DNA from: Oscillospiraceae bacterium
GTDB taxonomy: Bacteria; Bacillota; Clostridia; Oscillospirales; Oscillospiraceae
Length of the DNA stretch: 6,734 nt
Direction of reading: 5' to 3'
NCBI GenBank assembly: GCA_020866945.1
Contig: JAJBVW010000062.1
Coordinates: 1-6,734 of the forward strand
Shown: positions 1-6,734 of the stretch, piece after piece
Layout of the letters: each line of letters starts with the position of its first letter
Numbering within the stretch: the stretch's first letter is position 1
Made by a program: the position numbers and the translations under genes
Notes under the pieces: generated by a model
What the model was told of the DNA's origin: nothing
The model's database searches: none
Seen by the model: only the letters and a program-made list of their open reading frames with translations

Positions 1-6
1 TCGCTT

Positions 7-36
7 ACCTGCTTCCGAGGGATATGCAGGTTTTTT
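7..36 (+). terminator. Probable terminator of the upstream gene
   Basis: ACCTGC (7-12) pairs with GCAGGT (26-31), with a possible inner TCC/GGA pairing (14-16 with 20-22), and a run of six T follows (31-36). This is the form of an intrinsic terminator, though the stem is short and interrupted. The gene it would serve lies left of the window. In many Firmicutes that gene is rpsO, but nothing here shows it. If it terminates only partly, transcription could continue into pnp. Confidence 0.5.
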
Positions 37-66
37 ATGGGAGGACAAGTAAATAGTCCTCCCATA
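36..66 (+). repeat. Perfect 11-bp hairpin in the pnp leader
   Basis: TATGGGAGGAC (36-46) and GTCCTCCCATA (56-66) are exact reverse complements around a 9-base A-rich loop. No long T tract follows (TTTC only), so it does not look like a standard terminator. In E. coli the pnp leader forms a duplex that RNase III cuts before Pnp degrades its own message. A similar role here is inference from position alone. The left arm begins at the end of the preceding T tract. Confidence 0.6.
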
Positions 67-96
67 TTTCATGTCCCGGCAAAAGCCATGCAGATT

Positions 97-113
97 AAGC
101 CGGTTCCCGGCTT
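97..113 (+). repeat. Short GC-rich hairpin before pnp
   Basis: AAGCCGG (97-103) pairs perfectly with CCGGCTT (107-113) around a 3-base loop, TTC. It ends 24 bases before the ribosome binding site. The word TCCCGGC occurs at both 74-80 and 105-111, so GCCGG (99-103) could pair with either copy. Two exclusive folds are therefore possible, although the upstream pairing is only 5 bp. Any regulatory function is unproven. Confidence 0.4.
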
Positions 114-137
114 TCCTGGATATTGATTTGGAGTATA

Positions 138-145
138 GGAAAGGA
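138..145 (+). promoter_or_regulatory. Ribosome binding site of pnp
   Basis: GGAAAGGA lies ten bases before ATG 156. It decides the start: the reading frame is open back to a TTG at 123, but that codon has no purine-rich site at a useful distance, and the protein alignment begins naturally at residue MIIKHKTF. Confidence 0.7.
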
Positions 146-155
146 TACGAAAGAC

Positions 156-2294
156 ATGATTATCAAGCACAAAACATTTGACTCTCTCCACCGCTGGGAG
201 ATGGACTTCTGCGGTCGTCCCCTGAAGATGGAGGTAGGCCGCATGGCGGAGCTTTGCAACGCCGCCGTCTACACCCAGTATGGTGACACCACGGTCCTCT
301 GCACCGTCACCGCCTCCGCCCGTCCCAAGGACGGCATCGACTACTTCCCTCTCGCCGTGGATTTCAACGAAAAGCTCTACGCCGTGGGCCGCATCCCCGG
401 CTCCTTCATGCGCCGGGAGGGCAAGCCCTCTCTGCCCGCCGTACTGGCCTCCCGTCTGATTGACCGGCCCATGCGCCCGCTGTTCCCCTCCGACCTTCGC
501 AACGACGTAGTCATCGCCTGCGAGGTGATGAATGTGGACAGGGACTGCTCCCCGGAGATTACCGCCATGATCGGCGCGGCGGCGGCGGTCGCCATCTCCG
601 ACATCCCCTTCAACGGCCCCCTGGCCGGTATCGTTCTGGGCTGGGACGGGGAGAAATACCTCTTTAACCCCACCCATGCGGAGAAGGCCGTGAACCAGAT
701 GACCGTCACCGTGGCGGCCACCCACCAGAAAATCGTCATGATTGAGGCCGAGGCCAAGGAGATTCCCGACGAGATTATGTACGAGGGCATCGTCCAGGCC
801 CACGAGAAGCTCCAGCCCGTCCTTGACCTGATTGACCAGATGGTAGCCGAGGTCGGCAAGCCCAAGTTTGAGTATGAGCACGCCGCCTTTGACGATGAGC
901 TGTTCGACACCCTGGTGGCCAACGAGTTCGAAGGCATGGAATACTGCATGGACACGGACGACAAGAATGTCCGCGAAGCCCGGGTCAACGAGTGGATTTC
1001 CGCCATGGAGGAGAAGTATGAGGAATCCCACCCGGACATGATGCAGTATATGGACGAGATTATCTACCGTCTGCAAAAGAAGGTCGTCAAAAAGTGGCTG
1101 CTGGCCGGCAAGCGCGTGGACGGCCGGGCCATGAACGAGATTCGCCCCCTGGCCGCCGAGGTAGACGTTGTCCCCGGCGTACACGGCTCTGCCCTGTTCA
1201 CCCGCGGCCAGACCCAGGTGCTTTCCATCACCACCCTGAACACACTCTCCGCCGCCCAGAAGCTTGACACTATCTGGGAGGACACGGAAAAGCGGTTCAT
1301 GCACCACTACAATATGCCCAGCTACTCCACCGGCGAGGCCAGAGCCAGCCGCTCCACCAGCCGCCGGGAGCAGGGCCACGGTGCTCTTGTAGAAAAGGCC
1401 CTGGAGGCCGTCATCCCCAGCGTGGACGAGTTCCCCTATGCCATCCGTGTGGTCAGCGAGGTTCTCTCCTCCAACGGCTCCACCAGCCAGGGTTCCATCT
1501 GCGGCACCACCATGAGCCTGATGGCCGCCGGCGTTCCCCTGAAGGCTCCTGTGGCCGGCATCAGCTGCGGCCTGATTCAGGACGGCGACGACTTCACCAC
1601 CTTCATTGACATTCAGGGCGTGGAGGACTTCCACGGCGAGATGGACTTCAAGGTGGCCGGCACCAAGAAGGGCATCACCGCCATTCAGATGGACCTGAAA
1701 AACGACGGCCTGAAGCATGAGATCGTGAAAAACGCCCTGGAAATCACCCATGAGGCCCGTATTCAGATTCTGGACGAGGTCATGCTCCCCGCCATCTCCG
1801 AGCCGAGAACGGAGCTTGCCGCGAGCGCCCCGAAGATGATTCGTATGCAGATAAACCCCGACAAGATTCGTGAGGTCATCGGCTCCGGCGGCAAGGTCAT
1901 CCAGAAGATTACCGCCGACACCGGCTGCAAGATTGACATCGAGGACGACGGCTCTATCTTCATCGCCTCCGAGAACATCGAGGCCTGCCGTGCCGCGAAG
2001 CAGACCATTGACAACATCGTCTTTGTCCCCGAGGTTGGCTCGCTGTACTATGGTCAGTGCGTGCGCATCATCCCCATCGGCGCGTTCATCGAGCTGGTGC
2101 CGGGGAAGGATGGCATGGTGCATATCAAGGATCTGGAGTTCAAGCGCACCGAGAAGGTAGAGGACGTGCTGAACGTCGGCGACTGGACATGGGTCAAGGT
2201 CACGGAGATCGACGAGCGCGGCCGCGTGAACCTGTCCCGCAAGGACGCCATCCGCGAGCGCGAGCGCGCCGGCCTGCCCACCGACCGGGCCTGA
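156..2294 (+). CDS. pnp: Polynucleotide phosphorylase (3'-5' exoribonuclease)
   Basis: The product degrades RNA processively from the 3' end, using phosphate and releasing nucleoside diphosphates. It works in the cytoplasm as a trimer. The protein has 712 residues, normal for the family. Two RNase PH-like cores come first (about 10-230 and 315-545), joined by a helical linker. A KH domain follows (about 560-620, loop GSGG at 576-579), then an S1 domain (about 627-697) ending in NLSRKDA. Expected active-site residues are present: Arg403-Arg404 and His408, the SSNGSTS phosphate loop (438-444), and Asp491, Asp497 and Lys499. These match E. coli 398/399, 403, 486, 492 and 494 at a constant offset of five. 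The substrate loop GSFMRREGKPS is at 82-92. Residues 394-406 differ somewhat from the usual family wording. The gene stands alone behind a structured leader and ends at a strong terminator. It appears intact. Confidence 0.97.
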   Translation: MIIKHKTFDSLHRWEMDFCGRPLKMEVGRMAELCNAAVYTQYGDTTVLCTVTASARPKDGIDYFPLAVDFNEKLYAVGRIPGSFMRREGKPSLPAVLASRLIDRPMRPLFPSDLRNDVVIACEVMNVDRDCSPEITAMIGAAAAVAISDIPFNGPLAGIVLGWDGEKYLFNPTHAEKAVNQMTVTVAATHQKIVMIEAEAKEIPDEIMYEGIVQAHEKLQPVLDLIDQMVAEVGKPKFEYEHAAFDDELFDTLVANEFEGMEYCMDTDDKNVREARVNEWISAMEEKYEESHPDMMQYMDEIIYRLQKKVVKKWLLAGKRVDGRAMNEIRPLAAEVDVVPGVHGSALFTRGQTQVLSITTLNTLSAAQKLDTIWEDTEKRFMHHYNMPSYSTGEARASRSTSRREQGHGALVEKALEAVIPSVDEFPYAIRVVSEVLSSNGSTSQGSICGTTMSLMAAGVPLKAPVAGISCGLIQDGDDFTTFIDIQGVEDFHGEMDFKVAGTKKGITAIQMDLKNDGLKHEIVKNALEITHEARIQILDEVMLPAISEPRTELAASAPKMIRMQINPDKIREVIGSGGKVIQKITADTGCKIDIEDDGSIFIASENIEACRAAKQTIDNIVFVPEVGSLYYGQCVRIIPIGAFIELVPGKDGMVHIKDLEFKRTEKVEDVLNVGDWTWVKVTEIDERGRVNLSRKDAIRERERAGLPTDRA

Positions 2295-2312
2295 TTGCTA
2301 AATCCAACAACC

Positions 2313-2355
2313 AAAAAAGGGAGCTGTACCGAATTGGGTACAGCTCCCTTTTTTT
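2313..2355. terminator. Bidirectional terminator between pnp and the permease gene
   Basis: An 18-base arm (2313-2330: six A, then GGGAGCTGTACC) is exactly complementary to 2337-2354 (GGTACAGCTCCC, then T) around the loop GAATTG. Read on the + strand it ends in seven T (2349-2355). On the - strand the six A (2313-2318) become a T tract. It therefore fits intrinsic termination of both convergent genes. It begins 18 bases after the pnp stop and ends one base from the permease stop codon. Confidence 0.93.
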
Positions 2356-2356
2356 G

Positions 2357-3565
2357 TTATTCGTTTTTGTCCATAGGCGCCGCCGGGGGCGGGTCGGGGG
2401 GCGGAGCGGAGCGGGCCTCCATGGTTTTTCGAGCCTTGCGGGCCTTCAGCCAGGGCCATATCATATCCCGGAAGATATAGTCGGAAATGGCGGCGAGAGG
2501 CACCGACAGCAGCACGCCGATGGCTCCAAACACCCGGCCCCCCACAATCAGCATGACCAGCACCCACAAAGAGGAAACACCCAGTGTATCGCCGTACATC
2601 TTGGGCTTGATGATATAGCCGTCGATGGTCTGAAGAATCATGGTAAAAATGAGAAACAGCAGGGCATACCAGGGCTTTATCAGCAAAAGAATAAAAAATC
2701 CGATAACGCCGCCCACAATAGGGCCGAAGGTCGGCACCAGATTTGCCACGCCCACGACCACAGAAATGAGCATCCCATAGGGCATCCCGGCCACCAGCAT
2801 GAACGCATAATTCACAAGACCCACAATCAGGCCATCCAGCAGGTCGCAGGTGATATAACGCCGGAGGATATGGTTGCATTTGGAGAAACTCCGAACCGCC
2901 CTCTGGTAATGGCTGCGGGATAGGCTCATACTGAACAAAGCCTTGAGATTCTTTTTCAGCCGATACTTGCCGGTCAGGAAATAAATCGCCAGGATGATGC
3001 AGATGATACCGTTGACGAAGCCCTTGCCGATAGTGATGCCGGTGTTGATGATGCTGCTGACGTTATTTTGCAGAAATGTCTGAACAACGGTAACAACCTT
3101 TTGCAGCAGGGTCTCCAGGGTCTCCGCCACGCTGGACAGGTCTATCTCGTTTCCGGCAATTTCAAGCTGGGCGTTCTCCATCAGCGCCCCCAGAGAGGCG
3201 GCATAGTTCGACAGGTTGCTGATAAGGCCGGTGATGCTCTCGACGAGCTGAGGAATCAGATTCACCGCCAGCAGGACGATCAGAATCAGAATGGTCACAA
3301 GGGCAAGGACAATGGAAATCACATGGCCAACAGACTGTTTTTTCAGCCGGCGGAAAAACAGCCGCTGATAAAAGGAGACCAGGATGTCCACCACATAGGC
3401 GATGGCAATGGCCCACACCACCGGGGCAACAAAATGGAATATACTTTGCAGTCCGCTCCACACGATACCCAAATGGGACAGAACCACATACAGCGTGACC
3501 GCGGCGCAGGCCGCGATGGTATAGGGAATCCACCGCTTTCCCCAGGGGGTCTTGTTCAGCTTCAC
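2357..3565 (-). CDS. AI-2E/PerM-family (UPF0118) membrane transporter
   Basis: This is a 402-residue polytopic inner-membrane protein. Hydrophobic segments lie near 13-33, 40-62, 81-104, 172-196, 246-271, 275-296, 300-318 and 330-358. A large, more polar region (about 105-170) lies between the third and fourth, as is typical of the family. Conserved family motifs are NLVPTFGPIVGG (275-286), IIKPKMYGDTLG (318-329) and GGRVFGAIGVLLSVPLAA (342-359). The tail is basic, then proline- and alanine-rich (387-397). Characterised relatives have been linked to autoinducer-2 export or sodium/proton exchange, so the substrate cannot be assigned here. The start is GTG, chosen because GGGAAAGG sits nine bases upstream and the first membrane segment follows at once. 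The stop codon abuts the shared terminator. It may be a separate unit or the last gene read from the rel cluster. Confidence 0.9.
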   Translation of the reverse strand: MKLNKTPWGKRWIPYTIAACAAVTLYVVLSHLGIVWSGLQSIFHFVAPVVWAIAIAYVVDILVSFYQRLFFRRLKKQSVGHVISIVLALVTILILIVLLAVNLIPQLVESITGLISNLSNYAASLGALMENAQLEIAGNEIDLSSVAETLETLLQKVVTVVQTFLQNNVSSIINTGITIGKGFVNGIICIILAIYFLTGKYRLKKNLKALFSMSLSRSHYQRAVRSFSKCNHILRRYITCDLLDGLIVGLVNYAFMLVAGMPYGMLISVVVGVANLVPTFGPIVGGVIGFFILLLIKPWYALLFLIFTMILQTIDGYIIKPKMYGDTLGVSSLWVLVMLIVGGRVFGAIGVLLSVPLAAISDYIFRDMIWPWLKARKARKTMEARSAPPPDPPPAAPMDKNE

Positions 3566-3709
3566 GCTCCGCCGCCTTTCCCATCACGGACGCTGGAAAA
3601 CTGATCCCAGGCCCGCATTTGTTTTTTATTAACCCTAATGTATCATAGGATTGTGTCAAAATCGTGAACAGAAGCAAATGGGCCGCTAAATTCTACTCAA
3701 TGGGTATGT
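3566..3709. other. Intergenic gap between hydrolase and permease genes
   Basis: These 144 bases are visibly more AT-rich than the flanking genes. I see no coding sequence and no convincing terminator for the hydrolase gene. On the - strand GGGAAAGG (3575-3582) is the permease ribosome binding site. TTGACA (3654-3659) and TATGAT (3642-3647) occur on the - strand, but only six bases apart, so they do not form a standard promoter as a pair. A promoter for the permease is likely in this gap but not located with confidence. Confidence 0.5.
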
Positions 3710-4324
3710 TTATTTCCCCACATCATTGGCATATTTGAGATAATAGTTAAACAGCCGCTCCCGCTGGAGGGTCGTGCTGTCCATATGGCCGGGATAGACC
3801 TCATAATCCCCCGGCAGATCATACAGGCGCTTGAGGCTGCGCAGAAGGGTGGCCATATCCCCGCCGGGCAGATCCGTCCGGCCGCAGGACTCCCGAAACA
3901 GCGTATCCCCGGTAAACAGAGCCTCCCCACAGAGCAGGCACACCCCGCCAGGGGTATGGCCTGGGGTCTCTATCACCTGGAAGGTCAGACTGCCCACATG
4001 GAAGATGTCCCCCTCCCCGTACCAGACCGTGTCCTCCGGGGGCGTGAAGCGTCCTTCTCCCGCAATCGCGGCGTTGGCGTCCTTTTTGTTCAGGCAGACG
4101 GTGGCACCGGTCTCCTCCTTCACGGGCAGGACGGCCATGGTGTGATCAAAGTGGCCGTGAGTCAGGAAGATATATTTCACCGTCAGGTGATGCTCCTCCA
4201 GATAGTTCAGAATGGTGTTGGACTCATCCCCCGGGTCGATGACGGCGCATTCCAGGGTGTCCTCGTCCGTGACGATATAGCAGTTTGCCTCATAAAGCCC
4301 CACGGGCAGACATTTTATCAGCAT
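3710..4324 (-). CDS. Metallo-beta-lactamase-fold hydrolase (glyoxalase II-like)
   Basis: This 204-residue cytoplasmic enzyme belongs to the small, single-domain, glyoxalase II-like branch. Metal ligands are clear: HGHFDH (56-61), His123 in ETPGHTPGG, Asp140 in FTGDTLF and His180 in YPGH. The motif GRTDLPGGD (148-156) is typical of this branch. Relatives hydrolyse hydroxyacyl-thioesters or related thiol adducts. The true substrate is unknown, and most Clostridia lack glutathione, so the label hydroxyacylglutathione hydrolase should be taken loosely. The start is ATG 4324, ten bases after AAAGGAG. The frame stays open further upstream to 4459, but that stretch lies inside dtd and has no family similarity. 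The gene begins four bases after the dtd stop, so the two are almost certainly co-transcribed. Confidence 0.92.
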   Translation of the reverse strand: MLIKCLPVGLYEANCYIVTDEDTLECAVIDPGDESNTILNYLEEHHLTVKYIFLTHGHFDHTMAVLPVKEETGATVCLNKKDANAAIAGEGRFTPPEDTVWYGEGDIFHVGSLTFQVIETPGHTPGGVCLLCGEALFTGDTLFRESCGRTDLPGGDMATLLRSLKRLYDLPGDYEVYPGHMDSTTLQRERLFNYYLKYANDVGK

Positions 4325-4328
4325 GGTT

Positions 4329-4775
4329 TCAAAGCTCCTTTGTGTCGAGTAATATGGTAACTGGGCCGTCGTTCTGGCTGAACACCTGCATATCGGCCCC
4401 GAAGACGCCCGTCTCCACCTGGAAGCCACGCTCCCGGCAAAGGCGAATGACCTGCTCATACAGGGGAACGGCGGTCTCCGGCCTCGCGGCCTCGGTAAAG
4501 CCGGGGCGGCGGCTGTGGCAATCCGCGAACAGGGTGAACTGGCTGATGATAAGCAGGGCCGGACACCCGGCGGTTTGGGGATTCAGGTTCATTTTCCCGG
4601 CCTCGTCCTCAAATATCCGCAGGCCGCATATCTTGTCCGCGATCTTCTCTGCCTGAGCGGGGCCGTCGGAAACGTGAACCCCTAATAGGACGAGAAAGCC
4701 CTGTCCAATCTGGCCGTGGACAGCCCCATCTATTTCCACACGGGCGTTTTTCACCCGCGTTACGACCGCTCTCAT
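4329..4775 (-). CDS. dtd: D-aminoacyl-tRNA deacylase
   Basis: The product hydrolyses the ester bond of D-amino acids mischarged onto tRNA (such as D-Tyr-tRNA), as well as glycine on tRNA-Ala in characterised relatives, and so protects translation from wrong-handed residues. At 148 residues it has the standard length. The two defining motifs are present: SQFTLFAD (78-85), with the active-site Thr81, and NDGPVT (135-140), with the Gly137-Pro138 pair that screens substrate chirality. FGADMQV (125-131) also matches the family. The usual GRRPSF is here SRRPGF (88-93), a mild variant. The ATG overlaps the rel stop as ATGA. AGAGGTGG (4779-4786) lies inside the end of rel, six bases after its GAGG core to the start. 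Translational coupling to rel is therefore likely. Confidence 0.96.
   Translation of the reverse strand: MRAVVTRVKNARVEIDGAVHGQIGQGFLVLLGVHVSDGPAQAEKIADKICGLRIFEDEAGKMNLNPQTAGCPALLIISQFTLFADCHSRRPGFTEAARPETAVPLYEQVIRLCRERGFQVETGVFGADMQVFSQNDGPVTILLDTKEL
4335..4341 (-). promoter_or_regulatory. Ribosome binding site of the hydrolase gene
   Basis: AAAGGAG on the - strand lies within the last codons of dtd, ten bases before ATG 4324. It supports that ATG over the upstream in-frame codons. Confidence 0.75.
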
Positions 4776-6734
4776 ATGCCACCTCTGTTAATATCCCGGA
4801 TGCCCCGGATGGTTTGCAGCTTATTAACGATGGTTTGCAGCTCCTCGGCGTTTTTCACGTCCAGGGTGATGGCCGCCACGGTGGTACCCTTGCCCGTGTC
4901 CCGGGCGTTCAGACTGCGCACCCTGGCGTTCAGCCCGTTGAGGATAGTGGCCACGTCCATTACAAGGCCGCTGCGCTCGTCAGAGGTGATGTGCAGCTCC
5001 GCGGTGTAGAAGTCGCTGGTCTCGTCGGCCCAGGTGACTTTTATCCAGCGGCCCCCGTCCGCATCCCGCTTATAGTTCACGCAGTCCCGCCGGTGGATGG
5101 AAACGCCAAGGCCCCGAGTGATGAAGCCGACGATGGGGTCTCCCGGCACGGGGGTACAGCAGCGGGAGAATTTTATGAGGCAGTTGTCCAGCCCCTCCAC
5201 CAGCACGCCCTGGACAGCCTTCTGGGGCGTTTGCTGCTGGCGGCGGTCGGCCCGCTCCTGCATTTTTTCAAGCTCCGTCTTTTTCGCGGGAGCGCGGTTG
5301 CGGAGAATCTCGTCCCGTATCCGCCCAACGGCGTGGGAGGCGGTCATGCCCCCATAGCCAATGGAGGCGTAAACGTCGTCCATATCCTGCACGGCCATAC
5401 GCTTGAGGATATGAGGCAGCATCTCCGGGTCGGTGATGTCCGCCATGGCAAGACCAATCCGCTTGGCCTCCGCCTCAAACATCTCCCGGCCCTGCTGGAT
5501 GTTCTCCTCCCTCTTCTCCCGCTTGAACCACTGCTTTATCTTGGAGCGGGCCTCGCCGGATTTGGCAATGTTCAGCCAGTCCCGGCTGGGGCCGGCGGAG
5601 CTGTTGGAGGTGGTGATGCTGACAATATCCCCGTTTTGCAGAGGGTAGGAGATGGGAACGATGCGGCCGTTCACCTTGGCCCCCACCATGCGGTTGCCCA
5701 CGGCAGAGTGGATGGAATAGGCAAAGTCGATGGGAGTGGCTCCGGCGGGCAGGCTCTTCACATCCCCCTTAGGGGTGAAGACGAACACCTCATCGTCGAA
5801 CATATCCACCTTCAGGTCGTGGTAGAAGTCCTGAGCCTCAGAGTCCTGCTGACTCTCCAGCAGGCGGCGGATCCAGGCGAATTTCTCCTCGTCCCCCTCC
5901 TTGTGGCCGGAGGGGCCGGATTTATATTTCCAGTGGGCGGCCACACCGTATTCGGCGGTCATGTGCATTTCCCAGGTGCGGATCTGCACCTCAAAGGGGA
6001 TGCCCTCCGTGCCGATGACCGTGGTGTGAAGGCTCTGGTAGTTGTTGGGCTTGGGGGTGGAAATATAGTCCTTGAACCGTCCCGGCACCGGGCGGAACAT
6101 CTCGTGGATAATGCCCAGCACGTTATAGCAGTCCGCCAGCCCGTCCACGATGACCCGGAAAGCACACATGTCAAATATCTCCTCTACCCCAAGATGCTGG
6201 GCGTACATCTTGCGGTAGATGCTGTAAAGGTGCTTCAAACGGCCATAGACCTTGCATTTAATGCCCTCCTTGGCCATGCGCTCCTCAATGGTCTTTTCCA
6301 TCTCCTGCAAAAACTGCTCCATAATCAGGCGGCGCTTTTCCAGGGTGTTGGCAATCTCCCGATAGCCTACCGGGTCAAGATACAGCAGGGCCAGATCCTC
6401 CAGCTCGTCCTTTACCTTCTCCACACCGAGGCGGTGAGCGATAGGGGCGTATATCTCCATGGTCTCCCTGGATTTGGACAGCTGCTTTTCCGGGGTCTGA
6501 TACTGCATCGTGCGCATATTGTGGAGCCGGTCGGCCAGCTGTATCAGGCTGCCGCGGATGTCCTTGGCCATCGCCATGAGCATCTTTCGCAGGTTTTCCA
6601 TCTGCCGCTCTTCCAGGCTGCTGTACTGGACGCGGGTCAGCTTGGTGACGCCGTCCACGATGCTGGCCACGTCCTCGCCAAACTGGGCGGCCACGGTCTC
6701 ATAGGTGGTGTCCGTGTCCTCCAGCACGTCATGG
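4772..6734 (-). CDS. rel: Bifunctional (p)ppGpp synthetase/hydrolase Rel, N-terminus cut by the window edge
   Basis: Rel makes (p)ppGpp from ATP and GDP/GTP on starved ribosomes and also hydrolyses it. Here 653 residues are visible, and the frame is open through the right edge. The first visible residues are the HD pair of HDVLEDTDTT, so about 75-80 residues are missing compared with full-length homologues. Numbering the visible part: the hydrolase domain continues to about 140, with ADRLHNMRT at 67-75. The synthetase domain (about 160-270) has GRLKHLYSIYRKM, GRFKDY (218-223), NNYQSLHTT (230-238), EVQIRT (248-253) and AAHW (265-268). The TGS domain is at about 314-376. A zinc-finger-like region has Cys525-Cys526, His547 and Cys551. 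A C-terminal ACT domain covers about 577-650. The RFKD motif is the form seen in bifunctional enzymes, rather than the ExDD of RelA. It is the first visible gene of the rel-dtd-hydrolase cluster. Its promoter is not in view. Confidence 0.97.
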   Translation of the reverse strand, partial: HDVLEDTDTTYETVAAQFGEDVASIVDGVTKLTRVQYSSLEERQMENLRKMLMAMAKDIRGSLIQLADRLHNMRTMQYQTPEKQLSKSRETMEIYAPIAHRLGVEKVKDELEDLALLYLDPVGYREIANTLEKRRLIMEQFLQEMEKTIEERMAKEGIKCKVYGRLKHLYSIYRKMYAQHLGVEEIFDMCAFRVIVDGLADCYNVLGIIHEMFRPVPGRFKDYISTPKPNNYQSLHTTVIGTEGIPFEVQIRTWEMHMTAEYGVAAHWKYKSGPSGHKEGDEEKFAWIRRLLESQQDSEAQDFYHDLKVDMFDDEVFVFTPKGDVKSLPAGATPIDFAYSIHSAVGNRMVGAKVNGRIVPISYPLQNGDIVSITTSNSSAGPSRDWLNIAKSGEARSKIKQWFKREKREENIQQGREMFEAEAKRIGLAMADITDPEMLPHILKRMAVQDMDDVYASIGYGGMTASHAVGRIRDEILRNRAPAKKTELEKMQERADRRQQQTPQKAVQGVLVEGLDNCLIKFSRCCTPVPGDPIVGFITRGLGVSIHRRDCVNYKRDADGGRWIKVTWADETSDFYTAELHITSDERSGLVMDVATILNGLNARVRSLNARDTGKGTTVAAITLDVKNAEELQTIVNKLQTIRGIRDINRGGI
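4779..4786 (-). promoter_or_regulatory. Ribosome binding site of dtd inside rel
   Basis: AGAGGTGG on the - strand is formed by the final codons of rel and lies just before the overlapping ATGA. It lets ribosomes finishing rel restart on dtd. Confidence 0.65.

Noticed and set aside
123..155. An 11-residue N-terminal extension of pnp from TTG at 123
   Set aside because: There is no ribosome site at a suitable distance before the TTG, whereas ATG 156 has one and fits the family start.
69..2123. A 684-codon open frame on the - strand covering nearly all of pnp
   Set aside because: Its codons align exactly with pnp codons, so it would be stopped only by TTA, CTA or TCA codons in pnp, which a GC-rich gene rarely uses. 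The predicted protein matches no family I know and is explained by codon bias.
2057..2923. A 288-codon + strand frame running from the end of pnp into the permease region
   Set aside because: It overlaps pnp, crosses the terminator and runs antisense to the permease; its histidine- and glutamine-rich product looks like an artefact of antisense reading.
3642..3659. TTGACA and TATGAT on the - strand as a paired promoter
   Set aside because: They are only six bases apart, far short of the usual 16-18, and no good partner was found for either at the right spacing.
4325..4459. In-frame upstream extension of the hydrolase gene
   Set aside because: It lies inside dtd, shows no similarity to the hydrolase family and reads as low-complexity shadow sequence; ATG 4324 has a good ribosome site.
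1..6734. CRISPR array, insertion sequence, tRNA or rRNA gene, phage or defence genes
   Set aside because: I saw no spaced direct repeats, transposase motifs, cloverleaf-like sequence or defence-family proteins in either strand.

Overview
The window carries five protein genes from a GC-rich bacterium. All are ordinary housekeeping or conserved-membrane families. I did not find a previously undescribed system. A long Rel of the bifunctional type, the rel-dtd-hydrolase gene order, AGGAG-type ribosome binding sites and the wording of the Pnp protein point to a GC-rich member of the Clostridia, probably Oscillospiraceae-like (relatives of Oscillibacter or Flavonifractor). That placement is inferred from protein flavour and was not searched.

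Layout. Bases 1-155 are the leader of pnp. They hold what looks like the terminator of an unseen upstream gene (rpsO is the usual neighbour), then a perfect 11-bp hairpin and a second 7-bp hairpin. pnp (156-2294, + strand) encodes a complete polynucleotide phosphorylase. A perfect 18-bp inverted repeat at 2313-2354 separates it from a convergent gene and should terminate both. That gene (2357-3565, - strand) encodes an AI-2E/PerM-type membrane protein with a GTG start. After a 144-bp gap comes a three-gene cluster, also on the - strand and transcribed towards lower coordinates. It consists of rel (runs off the right edge to 4772), dtd (4775-4329) and a metallo-beta-lactamase-fold hydrolase (4324-3710). 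The rel stop and dtd start overlap as ATGA, and dtd and the hydrolase are 4 bases apart.

How the genes fit together. Pnp degrades RNA from the 3' end using phosphate. Rel makes and removes the starvation alarmone (p)ppGpp. Dtd removes D-amino acids wrongly attached to tRNA. The small hydrolase probably cleaves a thioester or similar metabolite. The rel-dtd-hydrolase group is a recurring Clostridia arrangement and is very likely one operon, which places translation quality control beside the stringent response. Its promoter lies outside the window. The permease may be read through from this operon or have its own promoter in the 144-bp gap; I see only a weak candidate there.

The points most worth a second look are the structured pnp leader, which could serve Pnp autoregulation, some unusual residues beside the Pnp active-site arginines, and the shared terminator.
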